Source of the DNA: Hyaloperonospora brassicae
Lineage: Eukaryota > Oomycota > Peronosporomycetes > Peronosporales > Peronosporaceae
Direction: 5' to 3'
Length of the DNA: 64,000 nt
Assembly (NCBI GenBank): GCA_947650285.1
Contig: CANTFL010001360.1
Location: 496,001 to 560,000, forward strand
Shown here: one piece after another, positions 41,800-54,553 of the stretch
Layout of the letters: each line of letters starts with the position of its first letter
How positions within the stretch are numbered: position 1 is the first letter of the stretch
Program-made: the position numbers and the translations under genes
The notes under the pieces: generated by a model
The model's input: only the letters and a program-made list of their open reading frames with translations
Told to the model about the DNA's origin: nothing
Databases searched by the model: none

Positions 41800-44700
41800 A
41801 GATCGAGTCGCAGGCTCTGCAAGTTCAGGCGGGTTGGGGATAAGGCCGTCTTTCGCTGCGAGAAGGGACTCGCGTTGCGCGATGCGACGACTGTCGCCGG
41901 TCGTGACGCACTGAACCCCTGCGACTCACTGCCGGCACAGATGCGACGGCCTTCGCGTCGCTATTTCTTCAACAGAGAGAGAGAGAGCGTTCGATCTGAG
42001 CAAAAGGAGAGCGAGCGACTTCGAGCCGGTGAGAGTCAGCAGAACACATCGAAGGCGGCGCGTGCGTTCGAAGCTTGTGGCAGTGGACCTGCGCGGTGGT
42101 GCTGGCGGACGTCGAATGCGTTTGGTCCGTCTCGTGGGTCGACCGACGGACGCCCACACTTTGGACCGCTACTTTTTGTCCAAGTTCCAGAGAGTGGGAA
42201 GTTGCTATCGAGTTGCGATCCGTCGGGCGAGTCGCGCTGCTGTCCACACGGTGACGTTCAACGAGCGCCCGTGTCGTCTCCTTGAGACCGGCAAAGCTCT
42301 TTGCACGCCACGCGCAACGAGTTTACGATCGAGTCAACGACGTGCTTATCACCGCTGAAAAATTCCTTTGTTTGTTCATTTATTGACTCAATCGATCGTT
42401 CGTTCCGGGAGGCTGTTGCTGGCCATGTGTGCTTACCATGCGACCTGTTGGTCCATCTACTCGTTGTTACTCGCTGCGCGGCGGTTCCCTTTTGTTCGTC
42501 AACGTGGGCGTCGGTGGTTTCGGTATCCTGCGACAGCTGACTGACTGACTGATGGACTGACTTGTTGACTGACTGAGTGACTGACTGACTGGCTCGCTGG
42601 TGGTGGTGGTGGTGGCGCATGACCAGGCGCGCTGAGACATAAACATTGGTCGCCCAGTCGTGATCGCACAGACCCGACTGACACGCACATGTCGCACTTG
42701 TCGTCAGTAGACAAACGCTTGGAGCGACTTCATCGCTTGCGCTGTCTCGTCAGCATCAGAGTGATGGGGTAAATAGACGCAAAAAGGTTTCAGTGACAGT
42801 AGCAGCAGCAGTAGTAGTAGTAGAAGTAGTAGTAGCAGTAGTGGAAGGCGGCCGCCGTGATGGCCATTCGTATGCAGCGAGAGAGACACGTGTCTATCTT
42901 CTTTTGCTTGTAGGGCCATTGTGTTCGCCGAGCGATGAGCCAGGCGGGGCTTTCCACTTGGCGGGGCCATGTCTGGAACGTGTGAGCAGATGGGCACGCT
43001 TCGCTCGACGTCAAAGAGGTTCCGAGATTGTGTGGCTCATTATCAGGGCACGGCCACGCGCGCGCAGTCGTTGTAATGATGAGGGCATCAGGCGATGTTT
43101 TGGCAGAGCTGACTGTTGTCGACGTCGAAGACTGTGGTTTTCGCTCAGTCGAAAGGTCGTGGCCCTCGCGACGGATTCGCGCAGATGGTCCACGCGTGTT
43201 ATACTTGTTCTGGGCCTCCTGGACACGACACATGCAGCTCAGTATGTATGCCATGGGACGAAGAGCGGGACGTGCGTTCATCACCGTGAGCTCGTCACGC
43301 ACCTCCGTCTAAAGAGAGCAGTTGTCGGGCTGGCGTGCGGACCTCGCGTCAGAGCAGGGACTTCATGGCTTCGAATGTATTGTTGTCGTCGTCGAGTGTG
43401 GAGCGTATGGCGCGGCCACGTCGACACACGCGATTTCGTGATCATGATATGAGGCGTCCACATGTTCTCGATGCCGTGCGTATCGCTGACGCTCGCAACA
43501 GGTGCTGACGCTGTGGCCCGTGCGACAGTGCGTCAGGAAATGGCTCTCTTCCGGTGCTTTGCTCGATGGCGAGCAACGATTCGAACGTGTGGTCACAGCG
43601 TTTCGTCCACTTCTGACAGATTGCCGCCGCCACTCTGTCGTGTCTACCAGCCGGACGTTTATCGCATTGACTGAATGGCATCGCTCTTGGCCACCCTATC
43701 GTGCGAAGAAGGCCATCGACAGATGACGGATGCGAGCACAAGGACTCTCACGACACTGGTATACAGGACATTTGGACGACGAAAAAGCGTGTGACCGATG
43801 GTAGTCAGGTCGTTCATCGACTCTGGAACGGGTGAGGTGGCTATGGTGGTCCGTCGGTCGGTCGGTCGGCTAACGGCACGAGCGATCAAGAAACGCTTTT
43901 CCGGACCGTATGACAATCCTACCACCGGATGGCTTTGCACAAAAAGCAAAAACACTTTGCCGACCACGTGACTACTCCAAAGCAGCTTCTTTCTCAATGA
44001 GGTCAGGCGCTCAATTGACCGGTTGCTCCTGTTTTACAACCGGCAAATACACACCAAAGGAATGAAGATTTGCCGTCGTGCGCGTGTTCAGATGGTTGAC
44101 ACGATGGCTGGTGCAGCTACGACCACAGCCAGGCAGTGCATGTCATCATGCAAGCATATGGACACTAGCGCAGCACTATCTTGTAGCGCGCACTTCTTGT
44201 GTGGCGCTGCAGCGAGAACAGGCGCATTACACATTGGCTTGCGAAGAACCCATCGATAGGCTGCGGCGATAGCCACGGGTCGACGTCGAATGCCGCGTCT
44301 ACCCCGTCCTCTTCTGCACATTGAGGCGTGTCTAGCGGCTCTCTTCGCGCAATGCGAACGCCAAAGCTCATCACTGTCGACTTTGTCTTCCTGTCGATCA
44401 ATAGCCTTTGACAATGCCGTAAGTAGTTGCGTCATCAGCGTGAAGGTCTCTTCCAGTTGTGGAACATCGGCAGTGCTTTGCGAACGGTAGCAACCGACCA
44501 AAGATGGCCAAAAAAACAGGCGCGTCGAGCCGTGGTCCGATCGTCGCGACTCCGAGTAGAGGCAGTGTAGATGATCACATTCCTTCAAGCACTCGCCGTG
44601 TCGCTTCTGCCATGTCGCACGCAGGCATCTTCATCGACATGCAGCTCGGACGGGTGTTTTGGTGCGTCTTGCCGAGTCACATTGAGCTTCACGACCATGT

Positions 44701-47700
44701 TGAAGATTCTCAGCAGCTGAGGTGTACGAGCTGAAGGCGACGATGCGCTCTGAAGGCTCTAGTCGCAGTTGTCGAAATGATGCATGCTTGCTTCACAACG
44801 AACCGTATCGGGGCGGGCTAGCGCGTTCTTTACATGTTCACTTGGCTTCGGGTAAGATCGACTAAGAGGTTGAGTTGCTCGTGTTCGTTTGATTACTAAG
44901 GACGGGGTCAAGAGGTCAATTACCAGAGTCACATGTACCTCGTTGCATTGGTCGTCACGTCGATAGCGTCGATACGTCGTTGTGTTAAGGCATTCAGCTA
45001 TCGTCACGCACGTCTCATGTTCTCGCGATAGCTTCGAGAGATGAAGTGGCGTGACAGTTGATGGAAGCGTTTGCTGCACTCGACACGTGATGGCACCGAA
45101 GCTTTCAGCACAACTCTCCGGTCGCCGATTTTCGTTCGGTGGGTGATCTTGCGGAGGCTGCGAAAGCAAAGACGTGATGCTTTTGCGAGAGCACCATCTA
45201 CCGCAAGGTACAAATCAGCGCTTTGGCTGTGCCCACTTTGTTACAAGAAGAGGTTTGCGTGACGAGAGTCTCGCATCATGCGTGACCTTCTTCAACGTGA
45301 CACTGTTCGGTCTGCATGCACGGCACGTACCCATAGAGTAGAAGAGGGTGTCAGTATCGACAGCTCCCACTGACCGTCACACACTGAGATGACACGCGGC
45401 TGTCAAAAATCCGTCGACAAGTCGGCAGGTGGCGAGTTCAGTTTGCACGACACCTCTTTCGTATGAGGGCGGCATGCGTGACATACGTTGGACCGGAACC
45501 TCGTACAGCACCAGAATTTGACGAGCGACGTGGTGTTTGTCGAGTCGAACTTTGGTCTGAACAAGTCCATCGCACTTTGACCCGTGCGGCATTCCCTCGG
45601 TGCGATCATTAGTACCAGCTCAGCCACTTTCGCCCTTCAAGCTTTCTGGTCTCCAGCACTGCCACGTGCGCGCACTCTACAGGAACAGGTCGCATGAACG
45701 AAGTGAAGTCTTTTTGGCCTACGGACGCAACTGATCTGCGTCAAGAAAAGCTTACCTCGGAGTTGAGCTTACAACGAAAGTCGACCGTCGCCAGCCGCTC
45801 CCCATTGTATGACTTGCCGGACCTTTGCGGCTGCGATGACTTTTGCACCACACGCCGCTCGTGGGAGTTCAGATGGCGGCTTGAAGTCGATGTGCTGCAT
45901 TGCTGCAAGTGGATCTCGCTGAATGGTCGTTTGTCACCACATGCGATACCCTGCGCCGACAGAAGTGCTCAAGCTGCCCCCGTCACCTTGTCACCGTCTC
46001 TCTTTTCAGCGTCAATGCATCATATGAGCTATTGGGACTTTGCTTACTCATACGGGCCTACCGTTCTTCTTAGCAAGCATGTCCTGTCGAGCGGCGAGCA
46101 GACTCTTGTGCTACACAAATCGTGCTGTGTCAATAGTGTCTCAAGGCGAGTCTCACTCTGATCGGTTCTACTCGACCTCTTCAGCTCGAACGGCTGTGCT
46201 ATTCCATAGCGGTGAGAACGGACCTGTGTCTCCTCGCAGCACAGACAAATCGCATTCTCACCTGCTTTTGCTTTCGCTGATGTTTGACAGGGCCTGAGTG
46301 CGAAGAACCAGTGCGAGCTCGTTAGGCAAACGACCAGTCGCTCCTGAGACCGTTAGGCACCCACAACACACAAAGCACGAACGTACATCGTTTGCTGCCA
46401 CTTGCTTGTTGGCACGCTTCCCAGGCAGACGCAAGACGGTCTTACCCGTCTCAATTGTGAGCCCTCGTCCGTTTTGCAATTGAGCCACACTAGCTCAACG
46501 CTCTTGCGGCGGTACTATAAACGTCTCACTGGGCAATGTGACAATGTATCACCGCACGAGTCTGCGCACAATGCAAACATGTGTTGCGACTACATCTCAC
46601 GGTCTTCAGGTCTCGCTACAACCAGAGTTGGCCTCAATATACATAAGGTGGTGTGCTCCGAGATGTGCTTCTTCGAAACATGCACGTAGCTCCTCGGGAT
46701 TACTACAAGGTCAGCCGCAGTGCCGACGAGGCCTTTTCTGCTTGCCAGCGTCTTAGTCTACCTCGTCTACAGCAAAGTGCGCTAGTGGCACAGTACTAAC
46801 TGGAGATGTAGATGGCTCAGCCTAGTGGCTGGGTCATCTCTCGTCACGTCGAGACCTATGCAAGGTGTGATGTACGCCATTGTCGAGTCGAGACTGGACA
46901 TGTATGGTCCGGTATGCTCCTTCTCGTAGCACACCTGTCATCCACTCATTGGATGCTGCGGCGTAGACACAAGATTCGACTCAACGCGGACGATGAGCGT
47001 ATCCAAAGAGCATGTCCTGCAGGAAGATCCGCCACGGAACAAGTCTGCAGTGCGTCTCGACGTGCGGGAACTTGTTTGCTGGAGGATCAGCAGATAGCAA
47101 GTTGGACGTAGCAAGTCGCCTTTACGCTGCAAATTACGCTCGATCGACGGATCGATCGTCGGTCATCCGCTCGTATGAGCTGGGGGCCTGTAGAGGTGTG
47201 CAAAGAAGCACAACCGACACATACGTAACAAACGCTGTCCAAAGTCACGGTCAGACGTTCTCCTTGAGTCCAGTGAGCGTGAGTTTCGTGTACGTGAGAC
47301 GATGACGATTTGCGGATGAAATGGAGACCAAAAGGAAGGGCATTGCGTTGCGAGGTCCTGTCTTCGTGACTGCTGCTGCTGCCTCGCAGCCCAAAGGCCT
47401 AGTCGACCTGTTTTTTCCATCTTTGGCAGCCTGTTCCATGTTTGGGCCGTTATTCCTCCCGATGTCCGTTCGCATTGAAGCGCTGGCGAAACTCAAACAC
47501 GAGATCGTGTGTTTCTTCCCAACAATAGATTCGTGAAACGGCACCTGGTCCTTCGTGTCTCTACACCCCAACGACTGACCAGCAGGTGTGTGGCGCGTCT
47601 TCTTCTTCGTGTATCGCCTCAAATCCTGTCTCTCTCATCTTACAGCGGGCAACATCATCCTCGATGCATCGTGCAGCTTCCTCCAGCAGCGAACAGTGTC

Positions 47701-50040
47701 GCCTCGAAACACCAATGCTGCGCCAGGTCAGACGAATCGGTCTCGACGACCCACGTTCTCGATGTCTGCGGCAACAAGCCAAGGCAGATTCCGCCTGATG
47801 AACGCGACAAAAGACATGTAAAACTGTCGCGCAAAGTCGAATGGTACGCGGTCTGGTCTGCGACATCGTTTGGAAGATCAGTGGTACGCTTTGTTAGTCA
47901 GGTACTGCAAGTGCAGAAGAGCACCAGCGAGTTTCGCTCGAAGTAGTGAACAGCGTCCAAGCTGCTTCCTCGCATGTGTTGTTGTCTGGATACACAAACT
48001 GTTCCTGTCGACTCACGAGCTGACAGCAGCGACTCGAGGGAACGCACGTGCATCACATGCTCGAATGGTTCTCACGGTGATCTTCAGGCATACTCGCCTT
48101 TGTGCACGTGTTTATGTACCTCATGGGACCTCAAACATGGAGTGGCACTGGATCCCATCTGTCTCGCTATGATTCCGCGTAATTTGCACCTGCGATGCCG
48201 TTGATGCGCGTCCATTGTCCTAGAGATCTTTGCGTCGTGGTGAACGTGCTTTGCTTGTGTTCTTGCGCGTTCAATCGGACTGCACAGCGCATGGACGAGA
48301 TCGGCTCGATTTTCCACTGAACAAATTAGGTGCTACCACGTGCGAATAGGCCGAGACGAAAAAGTCACTCGCAAGTCTCTCGCCACGTACACAAACTAGC
48401 GCATGAGCCGTCCGTCACATTGGCGTCAGCGCGAACGCAAGTCGCTACCTGATTGATGCACACCGGATGCAGCTCGCGTGGGCCATGTGTTGAGCATGTC
48501 GTGCGCTAAAACAATCGATCTATTCCACGGACTTTCACCACGTCGATTCCAATTGCTTCCGTTGGGATTGGTCGCCCGACGCACCCCACGCGGATACATT
48601 CCATCCGACGGGCACAACACATGCGACTCGTATCCGCGTGGCATGTCCAACGCGACGTCAAACGAGCCCCCGCCGTCCACATTTTATCGTCCGATTCGCA
48701 CTCGCTAGCAGATGGACCGATCAGGTCCGTCGCGTTGCATTTCTCTGCTCGCACTTGGAACGCGTTGTTCATCCACCACGCACTTGGACCATCTCGAGAT
48801 AAATTTGAAGCGCTTTTCGCAGCGGCCATTGCCGTCCGTTCCAAGCGTGTTGAACAAACGCGTGGCGTCCCACTCCCGAAGCTGCTGTCGTCCCAATGTC
48901 AAGTCCACGCGGTTGGCTGTGCCCGAAGCGAAACGCGTCGCCCTGTCTTTGCTGCTGCAAAAGCCGCGGGCGGGCGGGCGGACTGACCCGATTACATACG
49001 GTATCATGTCGACACTATGGGTCGGAGCAGCTGGACGAAAGAAAGTCAAGTGGAGCGCGAACGCACCCCATCCAACTCAGAACGCAGCGCGGGTCCCCTT
49101 CTTGTCCGACTTCAGCTCCCTCGACCACCGCGGCCGACCCGATCCGATCAGTGCAATTGCGGTCCAACATTCGACCAACGTGACGGCCAGTAGCCACGAA
49201 AGAGACGCAAACGTGCCCTCGAAGCGATGTTTGCGCGCACGTCAAGTGGAAAGCTGTCGTCCTAACCCCTCGCAGTTTGCACGGCCCGACAGCTGCTGCC
49301 GTAGAAACAGTTGACTCGCGCGGCGTGGGGCCAAACGCGTGGTCCGTCCGGCTCGGCGGTGCCAGCTGGACGGACGCCAATCAATCCCCGTGCGCGCCCA
49401 CGGCACGTCAACCAGCTGAGCTCGAGGCCGGTGCTACCAACGCTCGATGCTCTGTGGATCGACCAGGGCCGCTCTTCTCCCGTGTAATTGCAGTTGGGAC
49501 CCGTCGTCTGCCTGCTCGGGCTCATGGAGCGGTCGCGTGGCGCCCACATGCAGCCAAAGCTGTGGCGGCCTCGACGCCCTCTGTCCACAAAAACACCCAA
49601 CCGCCCACAACGCGGTCGCCCGCCCGCTTCGAGTCGCTGTGCGCCAGTCATTCACGCTCGCGGTCGCCGGCTTTCCGACCGCAGGCAGCAACGGTTCCCG
49701 ACGCGCGTACGCAAGGGAGAGAGCGCGCGCGCGGGGGCGCACGAGGCGGCCCAGCAGGTGCCGGTCCGCCCCTGCTGCTCTGCGGCGGCACCTGTTTCCC
49801 GCCTGGTTCTGCACGCCCCAGCGCTGTCTCCGTCCTCATCTCCCCCCCACTCTCCCCCTCTTCTCGTCGTGTTTCAGTGCGCCCACACAGACGGAGAAAC
49901 CCTCAGCCGTTGCGCGGCGTTGGGCAGTCGCTGTGCGAGTGGAGACGCCCACAAAATTTCGCCTCGTTTAGTCGTCCCGCTGCTGCCATCGGGCGGGCGG
50001 TCGGGCGTTCACGGCGCCTTCTGCTGCGGCTTCTTCCGTC
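41800..50040. other. 8.2 kb without a supported gene
   Basis: Many overlapping short frames but no family resemblance, no consistent codon pattern and no initiator with a good downstream frame. Simple repeats at 42535-42600 (GACTGACT type) and 42793-42845 (GTAGTA type). Possible protein-like remnants on the minus strand near 44.4 kb (LEETFTLMTQLLTALSKAID) could be a decayed gene; I cannot name it. Confidence 0.4.
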
Positions 50041-50050
50041 CGTTCCGCAG

Positions 50051-50057
50051 TCATTCC
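50051..50057 (+). promoter_or_regulatory. Initiator-like element of the PX gene
   Basis: TCATTCC is the oomycete initiator core, followed by TCAACTTGCC, 96 bases before ATG 50147. It supports the MPGP start over in-frame upstream codons. Confidence 0.4.
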
Positions 50058-50146
50058 TCAACTTGCCGGCTCGGGCACAAGCAGTCGCCCGCGTGTCGCC
50101 GGTCCGTCCACCCCACAGACGCCTTCGCTCTCCCCGACGTCCCGTC

Positions 50147-51586
50147 ATGCCCGGCCCCTTTGTCGACACGGCGGCCGTCGCGTCCCCCACGACGGCCGCC
50201 ACGCCGTTCAAAGACCTCGCGGCCGTTCCCCCCGTGCGCGAGGGCCGCTCGCAGTCCCTCACGGCGCTGCCCCGCCGCGCGTCGACCGCCAGTGTGCTCA
50301 CGGTCGAGAGCAGCAGCAGCAGCGCCTCTGGTTTCCATCAGCAGCAGCAGCTACAGCAGCTGCAACGGCAACAGCGGCAGCAGTTCGAGCAGCAACAGCC
50401 CCACGCGCGTCAGACGCGACGCGCACTCAGCTCCGCCACGAGCTCGTCGCTGAGCCTCTTGCAGGAGGAACTCGGCTACCCCCGTCGGGCGCAGGTCACG
50501 GCCTATGACGGGCCGACCTTTTCCCGGCGCAGGTCGTTGATCTTCGACACGACAATCGACAACGACAGCCACAGCAACAGCAACAGCAACAACAGTACCA
50601 ACAGCAACAACAGTACCAACAGCAGCCGCTGCCGTCGTGTCACGCGTTGCCAACAGACCAACAACAAGTCCCCTTCTACTGCTATTACTACTACAACTAC
50701 TACTACTGCTACTCCTCCTCCTACGGCTTCAAACAGTAGCACTGTTGATAGCAGTAGCAGTAGTAGCAGTAGAAGTAGTAGTAGGAATAGTAGCGATAGC
50801 GTTCGTACGACCACCGGCAGCAGCAGCCACACCACAGTCTCTAGTCGTACGCCCCACCGCTCAAGCGACGACGACGTCGTGTCGGTCCTCGACGACAGTC
50901 GTCGCCGGTCGTTCGGCGCGGCCGATCCGACCGCCAGCGGCGACGACGACGAGAACTTTATGGACTACCGCCGCGCGTCCGTCACGGGCTACAGCCGCGA
51001 CACGGACGGCGTCGTGTACTACGAAGTGATCGTCCAGAGCCTCGCGCACGGACCGCTGTCGGCCTACAAAGTGCGCCGGCGGTACTCGGAGTTCCGCGAT
51101 CTGCACGTGGCCCTGCGGACTGTTATGGCCGTCGCGGCGCTCGCGCGGCTTCGAAGCGACGACCGGAGCGACGACGCCGAAGACGACGCAATAGCGCACG
51201 AGTCGAGGGACGCGCCGCCGCTGCCGCCGCTGCCGGACAAAGGCGGCGTGTGGAGTTACCTCCAGTTCGACAGCATTCCGCTGCTGGAGCGCCGCGCGGC
51301 GTACTTTGACGCGATGCTGGCGGCGGCCCAGCGGCACCCGCAGGCGCGCGCGAGTCGCCTCGTGAACGACTTTGTCGGGACGCCGCCGGACCTCGTGTCG
51401 CTCCACTCGAGCGTCGAGAACAGCTACGTGAGCCTGAACCGCTTTGCGGCGCCCAAGCTGAGCTTTGCCATCGAGATCCAAGAGCGCAAGGAGAAGGCCG
51501 AGAGCATTCGGCGGCGACGGAACTCGCTGCAGCGGCAGAGCTTTACGGGGTCGCTCGACGCGAGTTTCCTGAGTCCGTCGCAGTAG
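50147..51586 (+). CDS. PX-domain phosphoinositide-binding protein, 479 aa
   Basis: The frame is open without a stop for 870 bases upstream, but that part is GC-rich and lacks an ATG with family support; I start at MPGPF (50147). Residues 1-270 are low complexity: poly-Gln (64-85), Asn/Ser (141-160), Thr (180-188), poly-Ser (200-216), and Asp-rich patches. The PX domain spans about 275-420: TGYSRDTDGVVYYEVIV, then VRRRYSEFRDLH, whose Arg-Tyr-Ser/Phe block binds the 3-phosphate of PtdIns3P, then APPLPPLPDKG (the PPK-type loop) and ERRAAYFDAML. An insertion of acidic residues (SDDRSDDAEDD) lengthens the loop after the first helix. A basic coiled tail follows (ERKEKAESIRRRR). PX proteins bind endosomal membranes; the cargo here is unknown. 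Confidence 0.85.
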   Translation: MPGPFVDTAAVASPTTAATPFKDLAAVPPVREGRSQSLTALPRRASTASVLTVESSSSSASGFHQQQQLQQLQRQQRQQFEQQQPHARQTRRALSSATSSSLSLLQEELGYPRRAQVTAYDGPTFSRRRSLIFDTTIDNDSHSNSNSNNSTNSNNSTNSSRCRRVTRCQQTNNKSPSTAITTTTTTTATPPPTASNSSTVDSSSSSSSRSSSRNSSDSVRTTTGSSSHTTVSSRTPHRSSDDDVVSVLDDSRRRSFGAADPTASGDDDENFMDYRRASVTGYSRDTDGVVYYEVIVQSLAHGPLSAYKVRRRYSEFRDLHVALRTVMAVAALARLRSDDRSDDAEDDAIAHESRDAPPLPPLPDKGGVWSYLQFDSIPLLERRAAYFDAMLAAAQRHPQARASRLVNDFVGTPPDLVSLHSSVENSYVSLNRFAAPKLSFAIEIQERKEKAESIRRRRNSLQRQSFTGSLDASFLSPSQ

Positions 51587-51588
51587 CT

Positions 51589-52008
51589 GCTGCTGCTGCT
51601 GCTGCTGCTGGTGGTCGTACCCATTCAGTCAGTCAGTCAGTCAGTCACCCGCCAAAAGGCGAGACACACTCGGACGACGACGACGACGACGAGACGACAG
51701 TACCATCTTCTTCATCCACTGTATCCTCCTCATCCACGTCCACCTCATGATTTGTATCGCTTTTCTCGGTTGTACCCATCCGCGCACGCGCTTTGGCAGC
51801 GCAGATCTTGAAACCGTTTTGTGGATGTTTTGCCGTCAGGAGTTTGCTCGCAACGGTCGGTCGTTTCAAGTGTGTGTGTGTTTGTGTTTGTTCGTTCGCG
51901 AGTCTGTTAGTTAGTTGTTCGATGTTAGGCACTTTTCTGTAAACGAAAGCCAGTTCACCGCGTCCCACGTGATGCTATGGAATTTGGCATACAAAGCGTC
52001 AGGTTCGA

Positions 52009-52039
<31 letters not shown>

Positions 52040-52321
52040 ATGGGCAGCGGCGGCGTCGGACCGGAACCGCTTCGGCCGATCACAGTCGGAAGACGTCGAG
52101 GAGAGCGAATGAACAGATACGATAGTCGACAGACCCTCCTCGACCGTCTGTTTGTTCAGCAATCATCACATCGTCTCTCTGTCCACGGACACTTCAGCCA
52201 CCAGACAGACCACTTTCAGCAATACAAAACGCATCGGAACACACACTCGGCCATCACTTCTCGTCGAGTGCAGGAGCGCCCACTCTGCTCACTCTCACCC
52301 ACACCCAATCGCACTATTCAG
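51589..52321. other. Spacer between convergent genes, rich in microsatellites
   Basis: CTG repeats right after the PX stop (51589-51611), CAGT repeats (about 51625-51645), ACG repeats (about 51675), GTGTGT near 51870, and CTGT repeats (about 52009-52038). No gene. Confidence 0.75.
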
Positions 52322-53287
52322 TTACGGCGGCACTATCTTGTACACGTAGTCGGCAATCTCCGGGTCCAAGTACTCGGCCAACTCGTCTCGCGTGACCCAC
52401 ACGTAGTCGCTCGCCTTGTCCTCGTTCAGCGCGACATGGCCAGCCAAGTGCTGCGACTTGTAGAAAAACACCTTCGTACCGTCCACCTCCTCCCTGTCCC
52501 TGCTCTCCTTTGCCTCTCTCGTCTCGCCATCCCCATGGAGGTACTTTACGTACCCTATCGGAGCAAACCCCATCGGCACTGTCTTCATCTCGTCGCCCAC
52601 TGCCTCGTGCACATATCGATGCGCCGCGTCCCGCATCTTCTCGCCCTCGAGCTTCCGTCCGACCGGGAAAAACCACGAAAACCTGACCGCCACACTGTCG
52701 TCGTCGTCGTCAATCTTCTTCTCTGTCTCCTTCTGCTTCACCAGCAGAAACACTCGGCCCTTGAGCGCGCGATTCAGCGACTTGCGGTTGTTCGCCGCGT
52801 CGTCGGCCGTCTCCCGGGGCGCCAAGTGGAAACCCGCGCCCACCACTTCCTCGTCCACGTCGTCCGCTTCTTCGTTCGGCCACGGGACCTCTTCGGGCCG
52901 CACGTGACGCGTTCCCGGCTCGGTGAACCAAAAGTCGTCGTCCAGTCGCTGCGCCTCCCGCAGCGCCTTTTCGTGCTGCAGGACCGCAAAGTCCATCTCC
53001 CACTGCGGCACGTCCGGTTGGATCACAGCCAGTCGCTCGACGATAGCGGCGCTCAAGACGCGCCACGTTTTCCCGTCGGCTTTTGGCGGCGACACGAGAA
53101 AATTTGTCCGATGGACTTTGGCCCGCGGCGGCTGACGTGGCGGCGTCGGGTGGCGCCGCCGCTCGTCGAGTTTCGCGCGTTGGCGCCATGTGATGCGCTT
53201 AGTGGACTTGCGCTTGGAAGCGAAGAGGCGGACGGGCGGAGCAGAGAGAGAGGGGGCGGCGAGCGGGAGGCGGCGGAGCGCAAACAT
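52322..53287 (-). CDS. MRPL46: Mitochondrial large ribosomal subunit protein mL46
   Basis: Start taken at Met 53287 (321 aa), which gives a typical mitochondrial presequence, MFALRRLPLAAPSLSAPPVR, rich in Arg/Leu/Ser with no acid; the in-frame Met at 53320 would add 11 residues. Family landmarks: KRITWRQRAKLDERRRHP, WRVLSAAIVERLAVIQPD, WEMDFAVLQHEKALREAQRLD, then a NUDIX-like C-terminal fold (MGFAPIGYVKYLHGD, GTKVFFYKSQHLAGHVALN, YVWVTRDELAEYLDPEIADY). mL46 has a NUDIX fold but lacks the hydrolase box, and none is seen here either, which favours the ribosomal protein over a NUDIX enzyme. It sits on the mitoribosomal large subunit. It is convergent with the PX gene. Confidence 0.88.
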   Translation of the reverse strand: MFALRRLPLAAPSLSAPPVRLFASKRKSTKRITWRQRAKLDERRRHPTPPRQPPRAKVHRTNFLVSPPKADGKTWRVLSAAIVERLAVIQPDVPQWEMDFAVLQHEKALREAQRLDDDFWFTEPGTRHVRPEEVPWPNEEADDVDEEVVGAGFHLAPRETADDAANNRKSLNRALKGRVFLLVKQKETEKKIDDDDDSVAVRFSWFFPVGRKLEGEKMRDAAHRYVHEAVGDEMKTVPMGFAPIGYVKYLHGDGETREAKESRDREEVDGTKVFFYKSQHLAGHVALNEDKASDYVWVTRDELAEYLDPEIADYVYKIVPP

Positions 53288-53320
53288 GTGGAGGAAGCGG
53301 CGGATGTAGTGGGTACGCAA

Positions 53321-54550
53321 TTGGTGGTGCAGGTGGAGGCGGGTGAGTAGCTAAAGGCGGGCGGTATACCGGTTTGTGGACGATATGTGCACGACGAGCG
53401 AGTGGGGGGGGAGAGGGGTGCGGCTTGGCTGGAATATGGGTCTGTATAACGGAAGGAGGTTCGAGCGGATGGGTACGTTATGTGTTTGGTTTATGTCGAT
53501 TTGTGTCGGACCCGCGTGGAAAGTAGGACTTAGCAGACTCTGCGATTGGGCGGAAGGGGACGTGGAGGAAGTTCGTTTGTACGGTCGGATATAACGGATA
53601 AGATTGGCGAACGTTCCGCCTGACAAGTAGTGGTCTTTTCTGGGATTGACGCTGTTTTCCTTTCTTCTGTATCGATGCGGTTTCGAGTTCGTGACCGAGA
53701 AAAGTTCTGTCTGTAAGGCAACAGTAGTCATTTGAAAAATGGCAGTTTGTGGACCCACTCTTTGCTCTTCAGACCATGTCCGTCAGGAAAGCTCAGCCGT
53801 TGCTACAATTTGGTTTCTCTGTGCGTTGCAGCGGCTATGAATAGTAATTGGCTTCTCACAGGTACATTGTTAGGTACGTGAGAACTATACATGTGTGACG
53901 GTGATTGCTGCAAACTGGAGCAATTGAAGTAATGTCGCGATGTTAGGCTCTCGTTCTGGTCGTGTTCCTGTCGACACCAGAGATCACATGTTGAAGTCAC
54001 CTAGAGCGTGGAAAACTCATGACTTCGTTGTCGATGGATAGCAAGTCATTGAACACATTGACCAACTGACTTTTTCATATTATTTTGTAGCCTCGAAATT
54101 GTCCTGCTACTATCAGGTACTATGACCGCCGTGTTGCTACAAGCGCCACTACAATGAGGCTACTACGAAAGTCTGTCGATAGAGTTGAGTCGTCCATCTT
54201 AAACTGTGATGTAGAGACCTGTCATGTTGTAATTGTCAACGAAAGTGGTCGATCAATAAGGTCATGAGGCATAAGACGGAAGAGTCCTGAGACCCCTTCC
54301 TTGTCCATGCGCAACATGGCTTTCCTACAGCAACATCAGCTCTGCATAAACACGTGAACATATCGAAACCAAATCGAGAGGCGATAGCCACTTGTAAGCC
54401 TGATCAGAGGCGAATTTGATTATGCTATTGAGTCCATAAACATCATGCTGCTGGAAAGATAGGTACGACCATTATGCATCTAGTCACGCGGTCTGCAGCC
54501 AGCAAACTGTAAACCGCACAAGATGTCAATAAATGTCGCGAGCTTTGACC
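53321..54550. other. 1.2 kb without a recognisable gene
   Basis: Short frames only. Holds the mL46 promoter (GC/G-rich near 53.4 kb) and an AT-richer half towards 54.5 kb. Confidence 0.45.
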
Positions 54551-54553
54551 GAG

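Noticed and set aside
40939..42285. 448-codon + strand frame over the KAKETE gene
   Set aside because: It is the reverse shadow of the repeat (FAFSVSFAFSV), continues into non-coding GC-rich DNA and lacks a fold; the minus-strand product has signal peptide, stalk and membrane helix.
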